In this document: one piece after another, positions 53,881-64,000 of the stretch
Position numbering within the stretch: the stretch's first letter is position 1
Layout of the letters: each line of letters begins with the position of its first letter
Origin: Sciurus carolinensis
Lineage: Eukaryota > Chordata > Mammalia > Rodentia > Sciuridae
Direction of reading: 5' to 3'
Assembly: GCF_902686445.1 (NCBI RefSeq)
Contig: NC_062218.1
Coordinates: 130,876,594-130,940,593, forward strand
Length of the DNA stretch: 64,000 nucleotides
Notes under the pieces: generated by a model
Databases searched by the model: none
Seen by the model: the letters and a program-made list of their open reading frames with translations, nothing else
Told to the model about the DNA's origin: nothing
Translations under genes and position numbers: made by a program

Positions 53881-54042
53881 TCTTATTATTTACATGTACA
53901 AAGTTTTAAAAAATTAAAATAGAAGAAAAAGGTTGGGAGTAAACAATTTTCCTCTAACCCCAGTTACTCTCCCGAGGAAACCATCCCTCTAGTCAGCTTC
54001 ATGTGTTCAGAGGGTTTCTTTACTTCTGCGGCTGCTGCTGCT

Positions 54043-54127
54043 TCTTTTTTCAATGTGGTAGGGATCAAACCTAGGATCATGCGCATGCTAGACAAGTGCT
54101 CTTTCATTGAGCTATATCCCCAGCCCA
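54043..54127 (-). mobile_element. ID SINE
   Basis: GTGGTAGGGATCAAACCTAG ... CATTGAGCTATATCCCCAGC. Confidence 0.85.
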
Positions 54128-54399
54128 AGATCCTATAAAACCTCAGAGAAACAGAATAATATGAAGTTATTTATCCTATTCAATATAATTATAAAAATGC
54201 ACATAAGCTTGCCTTTTCTTTTTACAAAGCTATAATAAAGTTACAAAATGTGAGCAAAGAAAAGAAAACTATTGATTGGGTGATTATCCATCCTTGTTTG
54301 CCATGGATGATTCTAATTTGTTTTATCATCTTAGTATAATTACTGAAAGCACTTCCTTTCATTTTGAAAACTGTCCCAATATGGGATATCTTAATAAGG

Positions 54400-54562
54400 T
54401 CATCCTAATTACTGACCAATCTTCTTAGTGAATATAAATGCAAATATCCTTTATAAAATATTAGCAAATCAACTTCAACACTTAAAAAAATTGAGTTCCA
54501 CTTATGATCAGCTAGAATTAATCTGATAAAAGATTGATCAATTAATAAAAGCCAGAATTGAT
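54400..54562 (+). mobile_element. Old LINE-1 ORF2 fragment
   Basis: ATAAATGCAAATATCCTTTATAAAATATTAGC corresponds to the [11 protein letters not shown] region of RT. Confidence 0.55.
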
Positions 54563-54580
54563 TTTTTTCCAGGGGTCAAT

Positions 54581-54584
<4 letters not shown>

Positions 54585-54613
<29 letters not shown>
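54585..54613 (+). repeat. (TG)n microsatellite
   Basis: About 14 TG units at the 5' edge of the next LTR. Confidence 0.95.
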
Positions 54614-54963
54614 CTTTTATGGTTTGGAACTTACATGCCCCCCAAAGGTCATGTGTGGTAGGCTAGTTCCAGCTAGAGATGGAACTTTAAGGAGGTAGGA
54701 CCTAATATAAGGAAGTTAGGTCATTGGGGGTGGACCCTTGCAGTGGATATTGGGACCAAACCTCTCCTCTCGCTCTATTCCTCAGATGCACTGAAGAAAG
54801 TAGCCTCCACTGTCATGTACTGTGCTGCCACAGGCCCAAAGTGATGGTGCCAAGCAAACATAGACTAAAACCTCTAAACCTGTGAGCCAAAATAAATCCT
54901 TCCTCCTTTCAAGTTGTTTATCCCAGGTACTTTTCCATAACAACAGAAAGTTGGCTCACACTG
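54614..54963 (+). mobile_element. LTR, MaLR-like
   Basis: TTTTATGGTTTGGAACTTAC ... GAGCCAAAATAAATCCTTCC ... CAACAGAAAGTTGGCTCACA. Same layout as 31834-32256 and 61303-61652. Confidence 0.7.
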
Positions 54964-55289
54964 TTTAAATAAAAAATTTTTTAAATTGATACATAAAAAC
55001 ATAATAATGGGGGTATCATGATGTTTCTATACATGTATACACCATGTAGTATTTAAATCAGGTTAAACATATCTCCTTAAACATTTATCATTTCTTTATG
55101 GTGAAGAGACTCAAAATCTTTCATCTACTACAGTTTTTTGAAATATACATAATTGTTACAACATATAATTGTTATCTATAGTCATCCTACCATGCAATAA
55201 CACACTAGAACATATTACTTCTAACTATAACTTAGTATTCATTGATTGACCTCTCCCCATCGCTACTTCCCCAAGAATCACTTTTTAAA

Positions 55290-56093
55290 TATAAAAACAT
55301 GGGAAAAGATATAACAAAGAAAAACTAACCAAAAGAAAGTCAGTGTACTGAGTAATATCAATATCAGACAAAACAGACCTCAAGGAAAATAGCATTACTA
55401 GAGATAAAGGGGCCATTGATAATAAATATTAATTTCTCAAGATAAAACAATTCTAAAACTGCTTGCTTAATTACATAAGCCTCCACAAAGCAAAAGGTGA
55501 AAAGGGAATATCCATAGTCATTGTCAGAAATTTTTACATGCCTTTCTTGGATGACTGGTTATACAGATTAAAGAGGAAGTATACAGAAGACTTGAACACA
55601 TTAAGCAAGTTTCACTTAAAGAACTCTTATTGACTAGTTAAAATTATACTAAACAAATACAAATATTAACCAACTCCCAGGAGTGAAAAGTACTATAATT
55701 TAGTCAATCTTAAATCAATAGGAAAATATAGTGCAAATTAAAAAGTACTATCAAATAACTTTAGGGGGTTAAAGAAGTCATGAAATGAGTTAGAAAAATT
55801 TTAGAACTGATTAAAATCAAAATCCTAGGTATCAAAACATATGAGATGTAGCAAAAGCACTATTTATAAGAAAAAAGGGAAGAAAATTAATGTTCTAAGC
55901 CCTCATCTTTAGAAAACAGAACAAGTGAATCTCCCCAAAGAAAGCAGAAGGGAGGAAATAATCATATGGAAGTAATTAATGAAACAAAGAATACAGAAGA
56001 AAGAAGCAACAATATCAATGTCTTTTAAAAGACTAATAAAATTGACAAACATATTGCAAGAAAATTAAGGAAACAAAAAGAAAAGGCAGACAA
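55290..56093 (+). mobile_element. Old LINE-1, endonuclease region onward
   Basis: ATATCAGACAAAACAGACCTCAAGG and AAAGGGGCCATTGATAATAA match the end of the ORF2 endonuclease region; the RT-leading part is before 56093, where a younger segment begins. Confidence 0.65.
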
Positions 56094-56985
56094 TTTGGAG
56101 TAAAGCTTTTCTCCAGAGCCAGTCCTTTTCTGATGGGACTCTAGATTTCGATACTTAGGAGTCTAAGTTATCTCTGCTGTGCAGGTTCAGAATACCTCCA
56201 GGCAGCATGCCTGGCTCCCTAGAACCAGGAATTAGACCCTGAATAATACAGGCAAATGCTCAGCAAAATATCTGGGTTGCCACCCCACTGGCCTCCTTGC
56301 AGTCAAGCCTTGCTGCATCTCTCCATCTACCAACACCTTGGGACACCTCAGCTACCATATTGGATTATTCCTGCTGCTGCTGCCATCTTTAGTAGGGGCA
56401 GCTTCCATCTGGCGATACCTACCAGAAACCAGAAGCTCATTATCAATGTACCTATAGGTCAGCCACTGCTGCTGTCACCTACTTGGGACAGGGTCACTTA
56501 CAAGGGCCCTGCAGACTTGGTTGCATCTGAGCTATCCCTGCTAGGTGTACTAATAGCCACCATCTTGCTGCAGAGGCAGGAAAAGGGTACGAGGGCAGCT
56601 TGACCCCTGCTCATCCTGCCAACCAGACAGGCACCCACCAGGATCCCAGAGACAACTCAGGAACACTTGTTGGGATCCAACATCAGCCTGGTCCATGACT
56701 CTACTGAGCACCTGGTCCCAACAGGGCCCTCTGCTCCTCATTCCCCAGTCTTCCAAACATCCCCTAGCCACCAACTGGCCCAGTGCCTGCAGCTACATGG
56801 CTGACCCACAGCTTTCAACACCTGGTCCTGATATTTCCAATAAAAAACAGCTTCCTGAGACAGGTGCTCAGGTCCTGATGCTCAGCCCTCAGAACCTCCA
56901 GGGAGAGAGGTTACTGATTGAGAAATCAATAGAGCAGGGGCAGGAGAGATACAATTTATAAAGACTAAATTATAGACCAAGAATT
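56094..56985 (+). other. GC-richer segment of unknown origin, possibly LINE-1 5'UTR
   Basis: Noticeably richer in C and G than its flanks, with CTG/CAG-rich stretches and a 115-codon ORF (56256-56603) of no recognised family. It directly precedes an L1 ORF2 segment and may be that element's 5'UTR joined by internal deletion. It could also be a separate LTR or retrocopy. Confidence 0.4.
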
Positions 56986-58255
56986 GTAGGGTCCACAAGT
57001 GGGAAAAAGCCAAGATCAGGCTCCTGTGTCACTAAGTAATATGCTATTGAATGATGCATGGATAGCAGAAGACATCAGGGAGGAGATAAAAAAAATTCTT
57101 AGAGGTAAACAAGAACAATGATAAACATACCAAAATCTCTGGGACACTATGAAAATGTCTAAGAGGAAAATTCATTGCATGGAGTACATTCAATAAAAGA
57201 AGAAAAAGTCAACAAATAAATGACCTAATATTACATCTCAAAGCCCTAGAAAAAGAACAGATCAACACCAAAAGTAGTAGAAGACAGGAAGTCATTAAAA
57301 TCATAGCTGAAATCAATGAAACTGAAACAAAAGAAACAATTCAAAAAACTGACAAAACAAAAAGTTGGTTCTTTGAAAAAATAAACAAAATTGATAAACC
57401 CTTAGCCACACTAATGAAGAGGAGAGAGAAAACTCAAACTACTAAAATTTGTGATGAAAAAGGAACTATCACAACAGACACTATTCAAATGCAAAACATA
57501 ATTAGAAGCTATTTTGAAAATCTATATACTCCAACAAAATAGAAAATCTAGAAGACATTAAATTTCTAGAGACATATGATCCACCCAAACTGAATCAGGA
57601 AGACATACCCAATTTAAATAGATCAATTTCAAGCAATGAAATAGAAGAAGTCATCAAAAGCTTACCAACCAAAAGTGCGGTACCAGACCTATTCTCAGTC
57701 TAGTTCTACAAGACCTTCAAAGAAGACCTAACAGCAATACTCCTCAAAGTATTCCATGACATAGAAAAGGAGGGAACCCTTACAAACTCATTCTATGCAG
57801 TAAGTATCACTCTGATACCAAAATCTACATAGACACATCAAGTAAAGAAAACTTCAGACCAATATCCCTGATGAACGTAGACACAAAAATTCTTAACAAA
57901 ATTCTGGCAAATCACATAAAGAACAATTAAAAAGATAGTGAACCATGATCAAGTGGAATTCATCCCAGGGATGCAAGGCTGGTTCAACATTCGGAAATCA
58001 ATAAATGTAATTCATCACATCAATAGACTTAAAGTTAAGAATCATATGATCATTTCAATAGATACAGAAAAAGCATTTGATAAAATACAGCAACCCTTCA
58101 TGCTCAAAACATTAGAAAAAATAGGGCTAGTAGGAACATACCTCAACATTGTAAAAGCTATCTATGCTAAGCCCAAGGTCAACATCATTCTAATTGGAGA
58201 AAAATTGAAAGTGTTCCCTCTAAAAACTAGAATAAAACAGGGATGCCCTCTTTCA
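56986..58255 (+). mobile_element. LINE-1 ORF2 segment (pre-RT and RT)
   Basis: Well-preserved text: KSWFFEKINKIDKPLA-like around 57360, then [20 protein letters not shown] and [14 protein letters not shown] (57938-58250), stopping after QGCPLS and before the catalytic FADD. Several stops upstream (for example near 57540 and 57702) make it dead. Confidence 0.88.
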
Positions 58256-58438
58256 CTTTTTTTTTTTTTTCCTTTTTCCTCTCTTGCTTTCACATGAGAG
58301 AACATATTACCCTTGAACTTCTGAATTTGGCTTATTTCACTTAACATAATATTCTCAAGTTCCATCCATTATCCTGCAAATGACATAATTTCATTTTTCT
58401 TTATGGCATAAAACTCCACTGTGTATATATACCACAGT
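58256..58438 (-). mobile_element. LINE-1 3' fragment, opposite orientation
   Basis: Poly-T, then antisense CACATGAGAGAACATATTAC and GCAAATGACATAATTTCATT of the ORF2 end. It abuts the plus-strand L1 tail to tail. Confidence 0.78.
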
Positions 58439-60027
58439 GAAATGTATTTCTTAGTAAGACTTGAAAGTCAAAATTACTCCTCGACCCATGAGCTGCAGAA
58501 TGAATGTCGTCATCAAGCATGGAAACAACATTAAGCTTGTTATACATCTCCATTAGAGCTTTTGGATGACCAGGTATATTGTGAATAAGCAGTAATACTT
58601 TGAATTTTTTTTTCTAGCAGTAGGTCTCAACAGAAGGCTTAAAATTATTTGGTAAAGCATGTTGGAAATCAATATTGTGTCATCCAGGGTTTGTTGTTCC
58701 ACGTATAGAGCATAGGTACAGCAGTTTTTGAGATATTAAGTGAACACTGGTTTCGGCTTAAAATCACCAGCTGTATTAACCCCTAAACAAGAGAGTCAGC
58801 TTAACTTCAAAGCTAGGCACTGACCTCTCTCTAGCTATTAAAATCCTTGATGGCATCTTCTTCCAATAGAAGGCTGTTTCATCTACATTGAAAATATGTT
58901 GTTTGATTATAGCCACCTTGGTCAATTATTTTTGCTAGACTTCTGGATAGCTTGCTGCAGCTTCTGTTGTCAGCACTCACTGCTTCTTTACCTTGTACTT
59001 TCATGTTATGGAGACAGCGCTTTCCTTAAACCTCATGAACTGACATCTGCTAGTCAAATTTTTCTTCTGCAGTTTACTTACCTCTCAGCTTTCACAATAT
59101 TAAAGAAAATTAGGGGTTTGCTCTGGACTAGGCTTTGTTTTAAGAGAATGTTGTGGCTGGTTTGTTCTTCTATCCAGACCACTGAAACTTTCTCCATAGC
59201 AACAATAAGGTATGTTCACTGGAGTAGAACTTTAAATTTCCTTCAAAAACTCTTCTTTTGCAGGGTGCAGTGATTCAGGCCTGTAATCTCAGTGGCTTGG
59301 GAGGCTGAGGCAGGGGGATCGAAAATTCAACGCCAGCCTCAGCAAAAGTGAGGTACTAAGTTACTCAGTGAGACCCTGTGTCAATAAAATACAAAAAAAT
59401 AGGGCTGGGGATGTGGCTCAGTGATTGAGTGCCCTTGGGTTCAATTCCTGGTACCCCACAGCTCTGCCCCCCAAGAAAATAACTCTTCTTTTGAATTTAT
59501 AATTTGGTTAACTGATGCAAGTGGCCTTTCAGCCTATCTTAATTTTGACAAACTTCCTCACTCAGCATAATCATTTCTAGCTTTTCAATTCAAGTAAGAT
59601 GTTTTGACTTTTTGACTTTAACACTTAGAGGTCATTGTAGGGTTACCAATTTGCCTAATTTCATATTGTTGTCTCATAATAAGGAGGCCCAAGAAAGGGA
59701 GAGAGATGGGGGAATGGCTGGTCACTGGAACAGTCACATCACACACTATCTTACATGGGCATGGTTCATTGTGCCCCCAAACAATTGTAACAGTAACATC
59801 AAAGATCACTGACCACCTGAACAGATAAAATAATTTTTAAAAGTCTGAACTATTGTGAGAATTACTGAAATGTGAGAGAGACACAAAATGAGCACATCAT
59901 GTTGAAAAGAATGGTGTCAAAAGACTTGCTTGATGCGGGTTTCCATAAATCTTCAACTTGTGAAAAATGAAATATTTGTAAGTGGAGTGCAATAAAGCAA
60001 AGTGCAATAAAAAGGTGTGCCTGTATT
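58439..60027 (-). mobile_element. Tigger-like DNA transposon with transposase remnant
   Basis: The minus strand encodes broken pogo/Tigger transposase text, including FNVDETAFYWKKMPSR (around 58857-58905), and the right edge GTGCAATAAAAAGGTGTGCCTGTA is the Tigger1-type terminal repeat. Stops and frameshifts abound. The other end is missing; a B1-dID SINE splits it. Confidence 0.88.
59264..59480 (+). mobile_element. B1-dID SINE inside the Tigger-like element
   Basis: GCAGGGTGCAGTGATTCAGG to TTCAATTCCTGGTACCCC. An AACTCTTCTTTTG duplication flanks it (59249-59261 and 59481-59493). Confidence 0.9.
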
Positions 60028-60244
60028 TCTTCCTGTTGATATATAAAAAAGTTTACCGTAAGACCATATGTTGTGTTATACAGTTACAGTCTTGTATATA
60101 CTGTGTCTCAGTTGCAACAAGAGGTCATGTCAAGTGATTGACCCCTATCCATGTAGGTTTGTATTAGTCTATATTTTTCAAACAATGAAAAAATCACCTA
60201 GTGACACATTTCTCAGAACATATCCCCACTGTTAAGTGATACAT

Positions 60245-60940
60245 GACCACATTTATGTGAATTTACCTCTGGCCTCTACTGTGTTCCATTGATCTATTTG
60301 TTTATTATTTTGCTAACACTACAGTGTCTTGATTACCTTAGCGTTACAGCAAGTATTGAGTTGGGTAGTGTTAGTCCTCTGACTTTGTTACTTCTCATCC
60401 AATACCGAGTTAGCTATTCTGAGTCTTTTGCCTCTCTATGTATCAGTTTGCTGATAATACAATTGGTTGTGGTATATAGTGATTTTTAAACACTGTTGGA
60501 TTTAATTTGCTAATATTTTGTTAAGGACTTTTCCATTTATAAGTAGATGAGAGATATTGGTCTGTAGATTGCTAATTTCTCTGTCTTGTTTTGGTATTAG
60601 TGTAATGCTGTTCTTATAGAATTCATTAGGGGGCTGGGGTTGTGGCTAGGTGGTAGAGCGCTTGCCTAGCATATATGAGGCACTGGGTTCGATCCTCAGC
60701 ACCGCATATAAATGAATGCATAAAATAAAGGTCCAGCAACATCTAAAAAAAAAATACTTTAAAAAAAAAGAATTCATTAGGAAGTAATTCCTGGCTTCTG
60801 TTTGATGAAAAAGATTATATAGAATATAACTTCTTTAGTAAATGTTTGGTATGATTTACAAGTTGACTCATTTAAGTCTGGGGCTTTCTGTTTTGGAAAG
60901 TTATATTCACATTTTCTACTCCCTTTTTATAACAAAATGT
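60245..60940 (-). mobile_element. Old LINE-1 ORF2 fragment, split by an ID
   Basis: Antisense TGTTCCATTGATCTATTTGTT, GATATTGGTCTGTAGATTGC and GGTATTAGTGTAATGCTGTT; continues after the ID with AAGTCTGGGGCTTTCTGTTT. Confidence 0.7.
60631..60768 (+). mobile_element. ID SINE, long-tail type, young
   Basis: GGGCTGGGGTTGTGGCTAGG ... TTCGATCCTCAGCACCGC, tail with AAATAAAGGTCCAGCAAC. Exact 13-bp duplication AGAATTCATTAGG (60618-60630, 60769-60781). Confidence 0.95.
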
Positions 60941-60954
60941 TTAAAGTTTAAATA

Positions 60955-61295
60955 ACCTCAGTTTTCCTTAAATATAATATATTCCAAACAAAATTCCAAT
61001 GACATTTTAAAAAGTAATTGGTAAGATGATTCCAAAGTTCATCTGAAAGAGAAAAAGCTCAAGAATAATATAGATATCTGTAAAGGAAAACATAAGTAAG
61101 GATACTTAGTCCTAACAATCATAATTAAAATGTTCAGAACGAATTTTAAAGTATTAATTAAAAGGAACAAAAAGAGACTTAAAAATAATTTTGAAGTATT
61201 AATATATTAATTCAGTAGAAAATAGAGTCTAGAAATAGGCCTCAAATTATCTGGAAACTTAATTTATGATAAAGGCAGTTCCATACTGTTAGATA
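60955..61295 (+). mobile_element. Old LINE-1 ORF2 fragment
   Basis: CAAACAAAATTCCAATGACATTTT and CAGTAGAAAATAGAGTCTAGA are familiar old-L1 ORF2 text. Confidence 0.5.
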
Positions 61296-61302
61296 AAGCT
61301 AC

Positions 61303-61652
61303 AGTTTTGGTCTGGAACAATAAGGTCCATGTGTTAATGGTTTGGTCCCAGCTGCTGGCACTACTGGAAGGTGATGGAATCTTTAAGGTGCGGGGGGCTT
61401 AGAGGAGGAAGTTAGGTTACTGGGTGTGTCCTTAAATAAGGATACTGGGATCCCTGGTTCCTACCTATCTTTCCAGCTTCGCTCTACCATGTGCTCCCAC
61501 CACGATGTACTACTCCCTGTCCACGGGCCCAACAGCAACTGAGCCAAGTGACCATGGACTGTTAAAACCTCAGAAATGGTGAGCCAAATTAAACCTTTCC
61601 TCTTTTTAAGTTGATTTATCTCGAGTATTTGTTAGAGCAACAGAACACAGAT
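61303..61652 (+). mobile_element. LTR, MaLR-like
   Basis: CAGTTTTGGTCTGGAACAAT ... GAGCCAAATTAAACCTTTCC ... TAGAGCAACAGAACACA. Edges approximate. Confidence 0.68.
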
Positions 61653-61927
61653 GACCTAATCATTTGAAGAGTTTATCCTTTCAGCAAAATTATAGACAGT
61701 TGAAAAATGTTAAGTCTATCAGATTAGAACAAATTTAAGAAGTTTGATAATATCCAGGTTGTCCAGAGTATAAGAAAATAAGTATACTATCAGTTAAGAA
61801 TCTATGTTACAACCTTTTGAAGTGTAACTTTGTGACTATCAATTGGGAAGCAAAAACCAAAAGAAGCAAAAAAAAAAAAAAAAAAAAACTTCAACTTAAG
61901 CACAGAAGAAACTTATTAAAGGATAAT

Positions 61928-62130
61928 GGGGCCAGGTACAGTGGCACCTGCCTGGAATCCCAGTGGTTCAGGAGGCTGAGGAAGGAGGATTGCAGGTTTG
62001 AAATCAGCCTCAGCAACTTCACGAGGCTCTGAGCAACTTACTGAGACACTGTCTCAAATAAAAAAGGACTGGGATGTCACTCAGTGGTTAAATGCCCTTG
62101 GATTCAATTCCTTGTACTAAAATAACAATA
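61928..62130 (+). mobile_element. B1-dID SINE
   Basis: GGGCCAGGTACAGTGGCACC to TTCAATTCCTTGTACT and an (AAT)n-like tail. Confidence 0.9.
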
Positions 62131-62134
62131 ATAA

Positions 62135-63600
62135 TAGTAGTAGTAGCTACTAGAAGTTAGAGGACCACCTGAGAACCTTGTTTGGAATCTATGAAGTTGA
62201 CTAACACTGGAGCCCCAAACTATGTTGTATTATCAAAGACTCCATTGTTACTGCCATTGGGCACAAATATTCCGGTTTCCAAAGCCAGTAGCACCAATGT
62301 CATACCATATTTCTAGCACATTTACAACTGGTGTTAATAGTTGCCATTACTATTGCCATCCCCACTAAAATATAGCTTACTTGGGCCCTGTTTCTTCCTG
62401 TCAACAGCTTCCAATTCAAAGCCTAGTATGAGTACCCATGACTGGTATAACCTAGGTCCCACATCTAAACATCAGATGCAACAGAACCTAGGAAAATAGG
62501 CATCTGCCAATTCTACTTCTTTATATGGATGTAGATTATATCTCTGAAGGTGAGAGAATTGTAAACATAGTTTCAAAGTCCGGATACTAGGATTCCACAA
62601 AGAATGACATAAGGTTCAGAGAGTGGTGTATACTAAAATCATAAACACATATTCCACTGTAAGTCACTTGTCTTACAAGAACTGACTTATGATCATGAAA
62701 GAGAGTCTGATATTATAGTCTATAAAATAAAAAATTAAAATCAATAAGGGACTGATTATATTATATTACAATACAATGCAACTAAATAAGATATTTGTTG
62801 AGTGAATACTTAGAATGTGCCAGAAACCATGTTGTATATACACTGAGAATAATGATGTGGGCAAAATGGACTAAGGTCTGAATGAAGTAGCAATATTTAT
62901 TTAAATGTTTAAAATATATTAAATAAGTTTGAAAGTTATTAGCGTTCACTGGGAAAGAATTAGCCATCTATGTATGTCTGTGCACACATACAGAGAAAAT
63001 TTCTGAAGCAATACACAGAAACTATGGTTATCCAGACAGTAGATAAAACTGTAGTTTTCTAGACAGGGGCAGATATTTACATCCTGAATTTTTACCTTGA
63101 TTTATAATTTTAAAAAGATGTCTATAATTCAAAATGGGGAAATTAATGTTTCCATATAATATGATGTATACCTTAAACAACGACAACAACAGAGAACCCA
63201 TTAGAGAGCACAGGGTTTCATTTTGGAGTGAAATAAATATTCCACACTAACTAGTGGTGATGTACAACTCAGGGAATTTTATGGGAAATTTTTATGGTGT
63301 AGTATGGGATTAAACCTTATATTAAAAGACCCACTGGAAGAAGGATACTTCACATATTGTTAACACAAAAACATAAACTAAATTCCTCTCCAAAGAGGGG
63401 AAGACACCTACCTTCTTTTGTGGGTAGCCATACCAACTTCCAAGACAACTCAGGATGAATAGGGAATGGGTGACTTGATTTGCAGGCTTACAAGGGAGCT
63501 GATCTTAAGATCGAAATTAAGTTCATATCTGATGTTTTAAATTTAAAACACCAGATGAATTTTGTTTTCTATGACATACTCCTATTTTTAATTATAAAAC
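62135..63600. other. Intron sequence, nothing firmly recognised
   Basis: A possible splice-donor-bearing open segment near 63409-63510 is discussed in the findings. Otherwise no gene or clear repeat. Confidence 0.4.
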
Positions 63601-63623
63601 TCTGTATAAAAAGTTAGCCTGGG

Positions 63624-63712
63624 GGCTGGGGATATAGCTCAGTTGGTAGAGTGCTTGTCTAGCATGTACAAGGCCATGGGTTCAATCCCCAGCACCAACA
63701 TCAAAAAAAAAA
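63624..63712 (+). mobile_element. ID SINE, short-tail type, young
   Basis: GGCTGGGGATATAGCTCAGT ... TTCAATCCCCAGCACC then A-rich. Exact duplication AAAAAGTTAGCCTGGG (63608-63623, 63713-63728). Confidence 0.94.
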
Positions 63713-63844
63713 AAAAAGTTAGCCTGGGACAGATATCATATTTATCCCTAGGCTTTCTTATATAGGGTAGTTTGCCATAACTGTAATATAATTTATTTAC
63801 CATAAGGAAAGAATTCCTTAAAAGCCAATAATAAGAATGGTTTC

Positions 63845-63940
63845 TCCCTCAATAGTTACTGAGCACCTACTATGTTCAAGGTACTAAGTTAGCACTTGGG
63901 AATAGAGTTGTATACAGCAGTGATCTTAAAATTATTCAGA
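63845..63940 (+). mobile_element. Ancient interspersed repeat fragment
   Basis: TACTGAGCACCTACTATGTTC and GGGAATAGAGTTGTATACAGC, the same block type as at 400-460. Confidence 0.5.
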
Positions 63941-64000
63941 GGAAAGGGTCAAAATAAAGTAATTTTAAAAATTATTTTTCAAAGTACCTGATGAGAGCTC

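Noticed and set aside
58896..59273. 125-codon plus-strand ORF
   Set aside because: It is the reverse strand of the Tigger-like transposase remnant.
63981..64000. Possible SIMC1 exon cut by the right edge (CAG|GTACTT on the minus strand)
   Set aside because: Only about 14 bases upstream of the donor-like site are visible, too few to test frame or similarity.

Overview
The window is nuclear DNA from a mammal, most likely a squirrel-family rodent (Sciuridae). It holds several dozen dimeric SINEs in which a 7SL/B1-like monomer is joined to an ID (tRNA-Ala-like) unit, plus many free ID elements. This B1-dID plus ID combination is typical of squirrels. The species is inferred from repeats only.

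The only gene I can support is SIMC1 (SUMO-interacting motifs-containing protein 1; also C5orf25 or PLEIAD), on the minus strand. Eight coding exons were located by matching the translation to the known protein. In transcript order they are 29518-30900, 26029-26261, 25030-25099, 21397-21551, 15269-15421, 13109-13237, 5470-5626 and 5218-5302. All seven internal introns are GT-AG, and every junction keeps the frame (788 codons plus one base in total). The first coding exon (higher coordinates) and the C-terminal exon (below position 1) lie outside the window, so 1-5217 and 30901-64000 are intron. The large exon carries SUMO-interacting motifs and then a 600-bp coding minisatellite of about 29 heptapeptide units. 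The seven smaller exons encode the conserved helical C-terminal half, known to pair with SLF2 and to link to SMC5/6.

The introns are packed with mobile elements of several ages. They include a near full-length old LINE-1 in sense with the gene (44135-51255), other LINE-1 pieces in both orientations, a Tigger-like DNA transposon with transposase remnants (58439-60027), a MER2-like element inside an L2 (1886-2199), MaLR-like LTRs (one with exact TG...CA ends and a 5-bp duplication), MIR and L2 fossils, a U2 snRNA pseudogene (53011-53188) and a probable processed 3'UTR retrocopy (19605-19885).

No CpG island, promoter, functional RNA gene, CRISPR array or microbial-type system was seen. Nearly all other ORFs are chance or repeat-derived. 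No wholly new system is evident. The best leads are the SIMC1 heptad minisatellite with its antisense open frame, the nested insertions with readable target duplications, the two ID tail types, and a few unassigned segments.
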